In this document: piece after piece, positions 1 to 6,502 of the stretch
How the letters are laid out: each line of letters opens with the position of its first letter
Position numbering within the stretch: position 1 is the stretch's first letter
Assembly: GCA_018334855.1 (NCBI GenBank)
Contig: JAGXLE010000046.1
Coordinates: 1 to 8,430, forward strand
Source: Desulfobacterales bacterium
GTDB lineage: Bacteria > Desulfobacterota > Desulfobacteria > Desulfobacterales > Desulfosalsimonadaceae
DNA: 8,430 bases
Reading direction: 5' to 3'
Translations under genes and position numbers: made by a program
Notes under the pieces: generated by a model
Database searches by the model: none
Told to the model about the DNA's origin: nothing
Seen by the model: only the letters and a program-made list of their open reading frames with translations

Positions 1-3
1 TTT

Positions 4-24
4 TACCTTGCGCCTTGAACCTTG
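4..24. repeat. Short 7-bp tandem repeat (NNCCTTG x3)
   Basis: Three consecutive heptamers (TACCTTG, CGCCTTG, AACCTTG) lie just downstream of the dsbD stop codon. On the dsbD coding strand they read as CAAGG every 7 bases. The array may continue beyond the left edge of the window. Only the first two bases of each unit vary. No function can be read from it. It lies in the 3' untranslated part of the dsbD transcript and does not form a good terminator hairpin. Confidence 0.5.
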
Positions 25-28
25 CCCC

Positions 29-1804
29 TTATTCCACACCCGACAAAGCCTCCATGAAATCCCGTGGCTCTATCATACCGACAATACGTTCTGCATTCTT
101 TCCCCTGGAATTAATCAGAATGATCGTGGGTACTCCGCGCACTTCAAACCTGCGTTGAATCCGGCGGGTCTCCGGGTCGTCTGCGCGGGTCAGATTAACC
201 TGAAATACCTTGAATTCACGAAGCTTCCCGATTACCCGGGGGTCTGAGAGAGTATGTTTTTTAAGCTCCCTGCAGGGTATACACCACTCAGCATAAAAAA
301 CAATAACCATTTTCCGGTTATTCTCCACAGCCCTTTCAAAGGCTGCGACGGAAAATTCGGGCCAGTCGGCCCGGGCTCGATCTTTCGAAACAAACCCGTA
401 TACGGAGGCCGAGATCAGCATGGCGCAAAAAATTATCTTGATCAGCTTGAATCCGTATATGTGGTTGGCTGTTTTATCAAAAAATAACAGATAAAGTGCC
501 GCGAGGACCCCGAAAACCGGCAGCGCAAATGATGCCAGGTCTCCGGGAAGCAGGGGGGCGGAAAAATAAACAGCCATTGCCAGCAGAACCAGGCCGAAAA
601 TATGTTTTACACCTTCCATCCATTGCCCGGATCCGGGCAGACGTTTGATTTTGCCGGAAAACAGGGCCAAAAAGAGATAAGGCAGGCCAAGCCCGAGGGA
701 AAGAAAGAAAAATAGGAAAAATCCGTATAAAGGATCGCCTTTTGCAGCAACATAGGCAACAAGTCCCAGAACCAGGGGTCCTATGCAGGGCGCAGCAATT
801 ATACCCAGGGTCAGCCCCATAAACAGGGCGCCAAAATAACCGCTCCTGCTCCCGCCTGCCCTGGCAACCAGGCTGTCGGGCAGTTTGAATTCATAAAAAC
901 CGAACATGCTCAAAGAGAGCAGAACAAAAATGACGGCTATGGATAAAATAACAGCAGGGTGCTGAAGAAGCCCCCCGAAAAGGGCGCCTGTCAGAGCTGT
1001 AATAACCCCGATAAGAGAGTAGGTAACAGATATGCCGGCAACGTAGAGCAGCCCCAGTACAAACAGTCTTCCGGTCCGGCCTTCACTCTGGACGCCGAAA
1101 TAACTGATCGTAATGGGAATGATCGGATAGACGCAGGGGGTAAGATTCAATGCCAGACCCCCGATAAAAACCAGCACCAGGCTGAGCAGCACCCCGTAAG
1201 ACTCCATCCGGCGGAAAAAATCGCCTTTGCCGTTCTGCCGGCCGGGCCGCAGGTCTAAACCCGATTCAGCTTCTGCAGAAGTCGCTGTCCGGCCTGATCG
1301 CTGGGAGCCTTCTGTAACCTTAAGCGAAAGAACCTGTTTTGTACTTTCCGGTGCAAGGCAGGTATCTTTGCGGCAGGGCTGGTAGATAAACCTGAGAGGC
1401 AGTTCGTAGACCCCCTTTTCGGCATCCTTTGAGGCATCTATAACAGCAGAGATATTAAAAGTTCCCTCGTAGACGCTGACAGGCGAATCTGAAAAGGAAA
1501 AGTTGTATTTAACTGTCTTGGGATATTTAACATCTTCGAGCCTGAACCGGCTGCCTGCGGCAAGTTTTAACTGCGATGGTATCAGGTAGGGATTTTCCGG
1601 CTTGTTCGAGTTGATGTGCCAGTTGTCGTGGAGCTCTATCTTGAGGGTAAATTCCTGCCGTCCGCCGGGACGGATTTCTTTTTCCGGTTCAACAATACCT
1701 GCTGTGAGGACATCAAAATTCTGTCCGGATTGACAATAGCCGGCAGCCGGCAGCAAAAGGAGGACAAGCAGGAGCAAAATAATCGGAGCCAGTATTTTAA
1801 GCAC
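29..1804 (-). CDS. dsbD: Thiol:disulfide interchange protein DsbD
   Basis: DsbD carries electrons from cytoplasmic thioredoxin across the inner membrane to periplasmic disulfide isomerases, cytochrome c maturation proteins and similar acceptors. With the GTG start at 1804 it has 591 residues. A signal peptide (about 1-24, a run of Leu) is followed by a periplasmic N-terminal domain with a Cys pair C144/C149 (spacing C-x4-C). Eight hydrophobic segments lie between about 204 and 472. They carry the two membrane cysteines, C224 in NLTPCVYP and C340 in AAPCIGP. A C-terminal thioredoxin domain has WCIPC (C508, C511) and a GVP cis-proline near 559. All six redox cysteines of the family are present. 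The GTG start is preferred because AGGA lies 6 nt upstream and it gives a normal-length signal peptide. An ATG at 1873 (614 residues) overlaps the proC stop codon by 8 nt but has no ribosome binding site, and a TTG at 1918 is less likely still. It is probably cotranscribed with proC, although the two functions are unrelated. Confidence 0.95.
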   Translation of the reverse strand: MLKILAPIILLLLVLLLLPAAGYCQSGQNFDVLTAGIVEPEKEIRPGGRQEFTLKIELHDNWHINSNKPENPYLIPSQLKLAAGSRFRLEDVKYPKTVKYNFSFSDSPVSVYEGTFNISAVIDASKDAEKGVYELPLRFIYQPCRKDTCLAPESTKQVLSLKVTEGSQRSGRTATSAEAESGLDLRPGRQNGKGDFFRRMESYGVLLSLVLVFIGGLALNLTPCVYPIIPITISYFGVQSEGRTGRLFVLGLLYVAGISVTYSLIGVITALTGALFGGLLQHPAVILSIAVIFVLLSLSMFGFYEFKLPDSLVARAGGSRSGYFGALFMGLTLGIIAAPCIGPLVLGLVAYVAAKGDPLYGFFLFFFLSLGLGLPYLFLALFSGKIKRLPGSGQWMEGVKHIFGLVLLAMAVYFSAPLLPGDLASFALPVFGVLAALYLLFFDKTANHIYGFKLIKIIFCAMLISASVYGFVSKDRARADWPEFSVAAFERAVENNRKMVIVFYAEWCIPCRELKKHTLSDPRVIGKLREFKVFQVNLTRADDPETRRIQRRFEVRGVPTIILINSRGKNAERIVGMIEPRDFMEALSGVE

Positions 1805-1810
1805 ATCTTT

Positions 1811-1814
1811 TCCT
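1811..1814 (-). promoter_or_regulatory. Ribosome binding site deciding the dsbD start
   Basis: On the minus strand AGGA is followed by six bases (AAAGAT) and then GTG. The spacing is right for a Shine-Dalgarno site, whereas the alternative ATG at 1873 is preceded by GC-rich sequence with no such motif. A perfect 10-bp palindrome (GAGGCGCCTC, 1822-1831) lies just upstream of the site. Confidence 0.5.
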
Positions 1815-1865
1815 GACCTGCGAGGCGCCTCAGAAAGGCCTGCAAATGCGGTGTTTGGCGCTTTT

Positions 1866-2732
1866 TTATGCATTTTCGGGCGCGCTGAGGCTCCGCGAGC
1901 GCTGCGCTGCCGCGGCAATAGCTGCAGAAATGGCCTCTTTTACGTTGTTTTGGTCCAATACGCGTATGGCCGCCTCGGTGGTGCCTCCCGGAGAGGTGAC
2001 TTTTGTCCTTAAAGACTCAGGCGTTTCTTTTTGTTCTTCAATGAGCCGCAAGGCCCCGAAAAGAGCGGTTTGTGCAAGCTCAGAGGCGGTTTCGCGTTCC
2101 AGCCCAAGTTTCACACCGGCGTCAATCATAGCTTCGAGCAGGTAGAAGCCGTAAGCGGGGCCTGATCCGGATACGGCGGTTACCGCGTCCATTTTATCCT
2201 CTTGGGTGACAATTACTTTGCCCATAACTGACAGGATTTTCCGCGCGGTTTCCAAATCGGATTTATCTGCGCAGGCGTTAGCGCACATGCCAGACATCCC
2301 CGCGCCAACAAGTGCGGGCGTGTTCGGCATGACCCTGATAACAGGAAGGCAGTTTTTGGCTTCCTCAGGCAAACCATTGTAAAGGTGTTTTTCAATCCTG
2401 CTTATGGGAATGCCGGCGGCTATGGAAATAAAAAGCCGCTTGACGGAAAGATCTTTAAATCCGCAGCTTTGGGCAAGCTCTTGTAATACATCATCTATAA
2501 TCTGGGGCTTTACGCTCAGGACAACAATGCCGCAGGAAATGACGATTTCGGGATTATCTGCGGCAGCGGAGACATTGTATGCATTTTGCACTTCATCCCT
2601 GCGCTTTGTGCTGGCGTCGCTGATACGGATATTTTCAGGAGCAGCGAGGCCGGCGCGCAGAATCGCACCTATCATGGCCTCTGCCATGTTTCCGGCCCCG
2701 ATAAAGCCGATTTTCTGATTCAATGTATTCAT
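1866..2732 (-). CDS. proC: Pyrroline-5-carboxylate reductase ProC
   Basis: This cytoplasmic enzyme reduces 1-pyrroline-5-carboxylate with NAD(P)H, the last step of proline synthesis. The predicted protein has 288 residues, slightly above the usual 260-280. The N-terminal Rossmann motif GFIGAGNM is at 9-16. VMPNTPALVGAGM is at 134-146. The family signature region contains SGSGPAY (188-194) and TSPGGTTEAAI (246-256). The ATG at 2732 is chosen because GGAG lies 5 nt upstream and the Rossmann fold begins right after it. The reading frame stays open to 2948, but that extension would cross the promoter at 2842-2870 and encodes nothing typical of the family. The Ala-rich C-terminus is followed by dsbD on the same strand. 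The gene stands head to head with yggT; in many bacteria proC and yggT are instead neighbours in one direction. Confidence 0.96.
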   Translation of the reverse strand: MNTLNQKIGFIGAGNMAEAMIGAILRAGLAAPENIRISDASTKRRDEVQNAYNVSAAADNPEIVISCGIVVLSVKPQIIDDVLQELAQSCGFKDLSVKRLFISIAAGIPISRIEKHLYNGLPEEAKNCLPVIRVMPNTPALVGAGMSGMCANACADKSDLETARKILSVMGKVIVTQEDKMDAVTAVSGSGPAYGFYLLEAMIDAGVKLGLERETASELAQTALFGALRLIEEQKETPESLRTKVTSPGGTTEAAIRVLDQNNVKEAISAAIAAAAQRSRSLSAPENA

Positions 2733-2784
2733 TTGAGCTCCAAGATCTTTGCTCCGCGGCATGAGCCTGCTTTTTAAAAGTTTC

Positions 2785-2812
2785 CCGGGACATAATAAAT
2801 TTATGCGCCCGG
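2785..2812 (-). promoter_or_regulatory. Palindromic hairpin in the proC leader
   Basis: CCGGG and CATAA at 2785-2795 pair with TTATG and CCCGG at 2801-2812. This gives two 5-bp stems separated by a small internal loop (1 and 2 nt) and closed by a 5-nt loop. It sits roughly 25-50 nt downstream of the predicted transcription start, inside the approximately 100-nt leader. It could be an operator palindrome, a transcript-stabilising stem or part of a control element. There is no U-tract, so it does not look like an intrinsic terminator. Its function is unknown. Confidence 0.4.
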
Positions 2813-2841
2813 CAGATGCCTGTTTTACCCCACGGTTATTT

Positions 2842-2870
2842 TTTATAAGCAGGCTGATCAGTCTTGTCAA
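2842..2870 (-). promoter_or_regulatory. Sigma70-type promoter of proC-dsbD
   Basis: On the minus strand a perfect -35 box TTGACA (2865-2870) is followed by a 17-bp spacer and a -10 box TATAAA (2842-2847), which matches five of six consensus bases. Transcription should begin near 2835, leaving a leader of about 103 nt before the proC ATG. The promoter lies inside the longest open frame of proC, which argues against the long proC start. Confidence 0.75.
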
Positions 2871-2983
2871 TCCTGCAGATCTATAACAGGAAAGATCTTG
2901 ACTAATGCGGAGGATATATTTAATGATTAATGGACGGCAATAAATCACATAATCGACTCTGACAGGAAAGCGGTGAAAAACAG

Positions 2984-3280
2984 ATGTTTATCCTCGGAAA
3001 TTTTCTTTTTGGACTGGCCAAAGTTTTAAATATCGCCCTGACTGTATACATGTGGATCATTATCGCCCAGGCGGTTTTGTCATGGGTAAATCCGGATCCC
3101 TTCAATCCGATCGTCAGGTTTATCAACCAGATTACAGAACCGGTACTGTCTCAGATTCGCCGGAGAATACCGACCATGTTCGGAGGTATAGATTTTTCTC
3201 CGATTATTGTTTTGCTGGCTATAATTTTTCTCCAGGAATTTCTTGTCAACAGCCTGATTCAACTGGCGCGTACATTATAG
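2984..3280 (+). CDS. YggT family membrane protein
   Basis: This is a 98-residue membrane protein of the YggT (YGGT repeat) family. It has a long hydrophobic N-terminal region (about 2-35), then the family-typical polar stretch NPDPFNPIVRF with EPVLSQIRRRIP, and a second hydrophobic segment (about 71-95). Family members are inner membrane proteins, some linked to osmotic tolerance or to cell division and chloroplast division; the molecular role is not settled. One YggT unit is present, as in other single-repeat members of about 100 residues. The ribosome binding site is weak (GGTG 8 nt before ATG). The gene is divergent from proC and lies 54 nt upstream of pilT, so it may be cotranscribed with the pilus ATPases, although a functional link is not shown. 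Confidence 0.88.
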   Translation: MFILGNFLFGLAKVLNIALTVYMWIIIAQAVLSWVNPDPFNPIVRFINQITEPVLSQIRRRIPTMFGGIDFSPIIVLLAIIFLQEFLVNSLIQLARTL

Positions 3281-3334
3281 AAAGCATGAAGCATGCAAAT
3301 TTTCAAATAATCGAAATCAAGCCTGGAGCGGTAT

Positions 3335-4417
3335 ATGGCCAAAATTGATGCGTTTTTCAAGCTTATGAATGATCAGGGGGCCTCTGACCTGCATCTGGCT
3401 GCAGGACAGCAGCCGGCCCTCCGCATAAGGGGAGAAATCGAGCGGGTTAAATACAAGCCCCTGACCAATGATGACCTAAGAAGTATGGTCTATGAAATTA
3501 CCCCGGAAGACAAGATCAAGGTCTTTGAAGAGACTGGGGATATCGATTTCGGCTATGAAATTCCAGGGCTTGCCCGCTACCGCGCCAACATGTTCATGCA
3601 GAGAAACGGGGTGGGGGCGGTATTCCGGCAGATACCGACAAACATAATGACCGTGGAACAGCTCGGGCTGCCCTCTGTTGTGAGCAGGCTTGCCACTCTG
3701 CCAAGGGGGCTGGTAATTGTTACCGGCCCGACCGGCAGCGGTAAATCCACCTCTCTGGCCGCAATCATTGACGAGGCCAACCGGGTCAGAAAGGATCATA
3801 TCATAACCATCGAAGACCCGATTGAATTCGTGCATGAAAGCAAGGGGTGCATAATAAACCAGCGGGAAATAGGGCAGCACACCAAGTCCTTCAGCGCAGC
3901 CCTGCGAGGAGCGCTTCGGGAGGATCCTGATATTATTCTGGTAGGCGAAATGAGGGACCTGGAGACCATATCTCTTGCTATAGAGGCGGCTTCGACCGGG
4001 CACCTGGTTTTTGCAACCCTGCATACATCAAGCGCCATGAAAACCGTGGACCGGATAATAGAAGTCTTTCCGGCAGATCAGCAGCCCCAGGTCCGATCAA
4101 CACTTTCAGACGGGATACGGGCAGTGATAGCCCAGGTTCTTTTCAAAAGGGCCGACCGGAAAGGAAGATGCCCCGCAACTGAGGTCATGATTGCCACCCC
4201 TGCTGTCCGAAATCTCATACGGGAATCCAAAACCCATCAGCTGGCCTCATCCATGCAGACCGGCAAAAAATACGGTATGCAGATATTAGACGATGCAATC
4301 ATGGATCTCTACAACAAAGGATGGGTAAGCGGCGAAGATGCATATGCAAAGGCTAATGAAAAATCAAGATTCAGGCCTTTGCTCAAAAATCCGCCCCAGG
4401 ATTTTACAGAGGCGTAA
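3335..4417 (+). CDS. pilT: Type IV pilus retraction ATPase PilT
   Basis: PilT is the cytoplasmic hexameric ATPase that drives depolymerisation of type IV pili, needed for twitching, DNA uptake and surface sensing. At 360 residues it is of normal PilT size. An N-terminal PAS-like domain contains GASDLHLAAGQQP (15-27). RYRANMF is at 81-87. Walker A GPTGSGKST is at 131-139, the Asp box IITIEDPIEFVH at 156-167, Walker B IILVGEMRD at 200-208 and the His box STGHLVFATLHT at 220-231. The C-terminal AVRNLIRE (290-297) matches the retraction-specific AIRNLIRE motif, which separates PilT from extension ATPases such as PilB. GGAG lies 6 nt before the ATG. A second PilT-like gene follows after 56 nt. The pilus structural genes are not in this window. 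Confidence 0.96.
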   Translation: MAKIDAFFKLMNDQGASDLHLAAGQQPALRIRGEIERVKYKPLTNDDLRSMVYEITPEDKIKVFEETGDIDFGYEIPGLARYRANMFMQRNGVGAVFRQIPTNIMTVEQLGLPSVVSRLATLPRGLVIVTGPTGSGKSTSLAAIIDEANRVRKDHIITIEDPIEFVHESKGCIINQREIGQHTKSFSAALRGALREDPDIILVGEMRDLETISLAIEAASTGHLVFATLHTSSAMKTVDRIIEVFPADQQPQVRSTLSDGIRAVIAQVLFKRADRKGRCPATEVMIATPAVRNLIRESKTHQLASSMQTGKKYGMQILDDAIMDLYNKGWVSGEDAYAKANEKSRFRPLLKNPPQDFTEA

Positions 4418-4473
4418 TCAGTACGCCGCCCCGGGCGGATTGCCGATAAACTCTAACCATACAGGAAGATAGT

Positions 4474-5637
4474 ATGCGAAAGCCGGAAACCGACCATATC
4501 CTGACCACAATGCTCGATTCCCAGCAGCATGTTTCGGACTTGAACTTTACCGTGGGAAAGCCCCTTCAGGTGGAGTCATACGGCGAGCTTCTTCCTGTTG
4601 AGATGAAGCCGCCTTTAAAACAGCTCACGCCTTTCCAGACTGAAATCCTGGCCTTGAACCTGATGTCAAATGACCGCCGGCTGATCGAAACATTTATCCG
4701 GGAAGGCTCCTGTGACATGTCCTATTCGCTGCCCGGCAAGGCGCGTTTCCGGGTAAACATTTTTTCGCAGTCAGGAAACTGTTCAATTGTATTGCGCCAG
4801 CTTGAAACCCGGGTGCCCACCATACAGGAAATGGGTCTGCCCGAGTCTTTCCACGATATCGCCAGGGAGCGAAACGGACTCGTTTTTGTAACCGGCGCCA
4901 CGGGAACCGGCAAGACAACCTCTCTGGCAGCCATGCTCGAGGAGGTCAACAGGAACAAGTCAGTCCACGTAATCACGCTGGAGGACCCCATAGAATTTGT
5001 TCATTCTCACAAGAAGGCCACATTTAATCAGCGGGAGCTGGGCAGGGACTTTGATCAGTTTTCCCATGGGCTCAGGGCCGCTTTGCGCCAGGCGCCCAAG
5101 GTGATCCTGGTGGGGGAAATGCGCGACAGGGAAACCGTGGAGATTGGATTGACCGCGGCCGAAACCGGACACTTGGTGCTAACAACGCTTCACACCGTGG
5201 ATGCAGGCCAGACAGTTAATCGTATACTCGGTATGTTCAGCACGGAAGAGGAAAACCAGATTCGTATCCGCCTGGCAGACACGCTGAGGTGGGTTGTATG
5301 CCAGAGGCTTCTGCCCAAGGTCGGCGGCGGCAGGGTAGCGGCTTTTGAAATTCTGCGCACCAGCCTGAGAGTAAAAGACCTGATTTTACACGGGGAAGAA
5401 GAGGGCAAAACTTTCTACGAAATAATGGAGGTGGGGACAGCTTTCGGTATGACAACTTTCGATAATTTTATCGTAAAGCTGTTTGAAAAGGGGCTTATCT
5501 CAGAGGAAACCGCCCTTGGATATGCTTCACAAAGGTCCGTGGTAGGTCGCGGCCTCGACCAGGTAAAAAGTGCAAGAGGAGAGGCCACCAGTGACATTGA
5601 GGATTTGGAGATCGACATGGGTTATAACAAAAGGTAG
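4474..5637 (+). CDS. Second PilT/PilU-like ATPase
   Basis: This 387-residue protein belongs to the PilT/VirB11-type secretion ATPase superfamily and is clearly related to the preceding gene. Walker A GATGTGKTT is at 141-149, the Asp box VITLEDPIEFVH at 166-177, Walker B VILVGEMRD at 210-218 and the His box ETGHLVLTTLHT at 230-241. RFRVNIF at 91-97 corresponds to RYRANMF in PilT. It differs in three ways. The N-terminus is divergent, APK replaces DPD just before Walker B, and the AIRNLIRE position reads LRVKDLILHGEE (298-309). It also has an acidic C-terminal tail. These traits resemble PilU-type accessory ATPases, which work with PilT in retraction, but I cannot assign orthology to pilU from sequence alone. 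AGGAAG lies about 5 nt before the ATG. It probably shares a transcript with pilT, and the palindromic element begins at the base after its stop codon. Confidence 0.9.
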   Translation: MRKPETDHILTTMLDSQQHVSDLNFTVGKPLQVESYGELLPVEMKPPLKQLTPFQTEILALNLMSNDRRLIETFIREGSCDMSYSLPGKARFRVNIFSQSGNCSIVLRQLETRVPTIQEMGLPESFHDIARERNGLVFVTGATGTGKTTSLAAMLEEVNRNKSVHVITLEDPIEFVHSHKKATFNQRELGRDFDQFSHGLRAALRQAPKVILVGEMRDRETVEIGLTAAETGHLVLTTLHTVDAGQTVNRILGMFSTEEENQIRIRLADTLRWVVCQRLLPKVGGGRVAAFEILRTSLRVKDLILHGEEEGKTFYEIMEVGTAFGMTTFDNFIVKLFEKGLISEETALGYASQRSVVGRGLDQVKSARGEATSDIEDLEIDMGYNKR

Positions 5638-5790
5638 ATGGCTTCGTAAAAAGTCCAATATCTGCGTTGCGCTCCCATCCCTGCGGAATTTCACGTACGA
5701 TAAAGTACGCTGCATTCCTCGGGATTTGCGCGCCTTGATCTTGAACTTTTTACTTTGCCATATTTAAAATTGAATTTTTACGAGACTTCA
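5638..5790. repeat. Long palindromic intergenic repeat (MITE/REP-like)
   Basis: From 5638 to 5761 the sequence is an imperfect palindrome of about 124 bp centred near 5700. ATGGC (5638-5642) pairs with GCCAT (5757-5761), GTAAAAAGTCCAA (5646-5658) pairs with TTGAACTTTTTAC (5741-5753), and CGTAC (5694-5698) pairs with GTACG (5705-5709) around the loop GATAAA. A tail (5762-5790) carries a further inverted copy of the end motif: TTTTTACGA at 5775-5783 against TCGTAAAAA at 5644-5652. The element fills nearly the whole gap between the second ATPase gene and the zinc-ribbon gene and has no coding content. It resembles non-autonomous palindromic repeats that I recall as multicopy in Desulfobacterota genomes; the copy number cannot be seen here. 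It could attenuate transcription or stabilise the upstream mRNA. Confidence 0.8.
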
Positions 5791-5802
5791 AGGTAGAAGG
5801 AT

Positions 5803-6492
5803 ATGGAAATAACCTGCAGCAACTGCCGGAAACAGATCAACATTCCTGATGAGAAAATACCTGAGGGCAAAAGTTTTGCGGTGCGATGCCCTTCGTGCCG
5901 CACAAGAATATCGGTTGATATAAATGCCGGCAGGGAGCAAAACCAGCCTGCGGCAAACGGCTGGGACGAACAGCAGCAACAGCAGGCGGAGCAAGGTGAG
6001 TTCGCGGTTTCAGGAGAGGATTACGATGCCAGCGAAAAGCCTTTTGATTTTCTGGAAGAAGAAGGCCTCACAGCCATGCTGCTGGAAAAAGACCCTGATG
6101 TTGTAGGGCATGTAAAAAATGTGCTGGAAGTGATGGACTATCATGTTACCATGCCGGAAAACGTGCGCGATGCGCTGCGGAAGATGAAATATCATCAGTT
6201 TGATTTAATTGTTTTAAACGAGACCTTTGACAGCAGCAGCCCGGAGGCAAACGGGGTATTGATATACCTGCAGCGCCTAAACATGCATGTAAGGAGAAAT
6301 ATTTTCGTAGCTCTGTTAACGGAGCGCTACACAACCATGGATAACATGGCAGCATTTTTGAAAAGCGTTAATATTGTAATTAATTTAAAAGATATCGAAA
6401 GTATAGACCGGATTTTAACCCGGGGCATCAACGAAAACGAGCTTTTTTATGCGGTTTTCAAGGAAAGCCTCAAAAAACTGGGCCGCATCTGA
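5803..6492 (+). CDS. Zinc-ribbon protein with degenerate receiver domain
   Basis: The predicted 229-residue soluble protein starts with an MJ0042-like zinc ribbon, with cysteines C5, C8, C29 and C32 (CxxC, 20 residues, CxxC). A Gln-rich, acidic linker follows (about 45-85). The C-terminal part (about 89-225) follows the order of a response-regulator receiver domain: hydrophobic strand plus acids (LLEKDP, E95/D97), DLIVLNE at 134-140, LLTE with T173, and NLK with K196. The phosphoacceptor Asp position appears to be N139, so phosphorylation is unlikely and this is a pseudo-receiver. There is no DNA-binding or enzymatic output domain. The ATG is preceded by AGG and GAAGG. Its position after two pilus retraction ATPases suggests a protein-interaction role in pilus control; this is inference. 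The receiver assignment rests on motif order, not on a domain search. Confidence 0.75.
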   Translation: MEITCSNCRKQINIPDEKIPEGKSFAVRCPSCRTRISVDINAGREQNQPAANGWDEQQQQQAEQGEFAVSGEDYDASEKPFDFLEEEGLTAMLLEKDPDVVGHVKNVLEVMDYHVTMPENVRDALRKMKYHQFDLIVLNETFDSSSPEANGVLIYLQRLNMHVRRNIFVALLTERYTTMDNMAAFLKSVNIVINLKDIESIDRILTRGINENELFYAVFKESLKKLGRI

Positions 6493-6502
6493 AGACTGAG
6501 CC

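Noticed and set aside
2898..2927. TTGACT with a loose -10 (AATGAT, 18 bp spacer) as a yggT promoter
   Set aside because: The -35 is fair but the -10 is weak, and the region is AT-rich enough to give such matches by chance. A yggT promoter in this gap is likely, but this site is not convincing.
2733..2948. N-terminal extension of proC to a start at 2948 (360 residues)
   Set aside because: The extension crosses a near-consensus promoter for the gene itself, is not typical of the family, and the ATG at 2732 has a good ribosome binding site.
3476..4024. 182-codon open frame antisense to pilT
   Set aside because: It lies wholly inside pilT, which has all family motifs. The translated sequence shows no domain, and it looks like a shadow of the pilT codon pattern.
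4426..4438. CCGCC/GGCGG hairpin between the two ATPase genes as a terminator
   Set aside because: It has a 5-bp stem with a 3-nt loop and no following U-tract. The genes are close and co-oriented, so termination there is not supported.
5570..5767. 65-codon frame running from the second ATPase gene through the palindrome
   Set aside because: It starts inside a convincing gene in another frame, and its second half is only the palindromic repeat read as protein.
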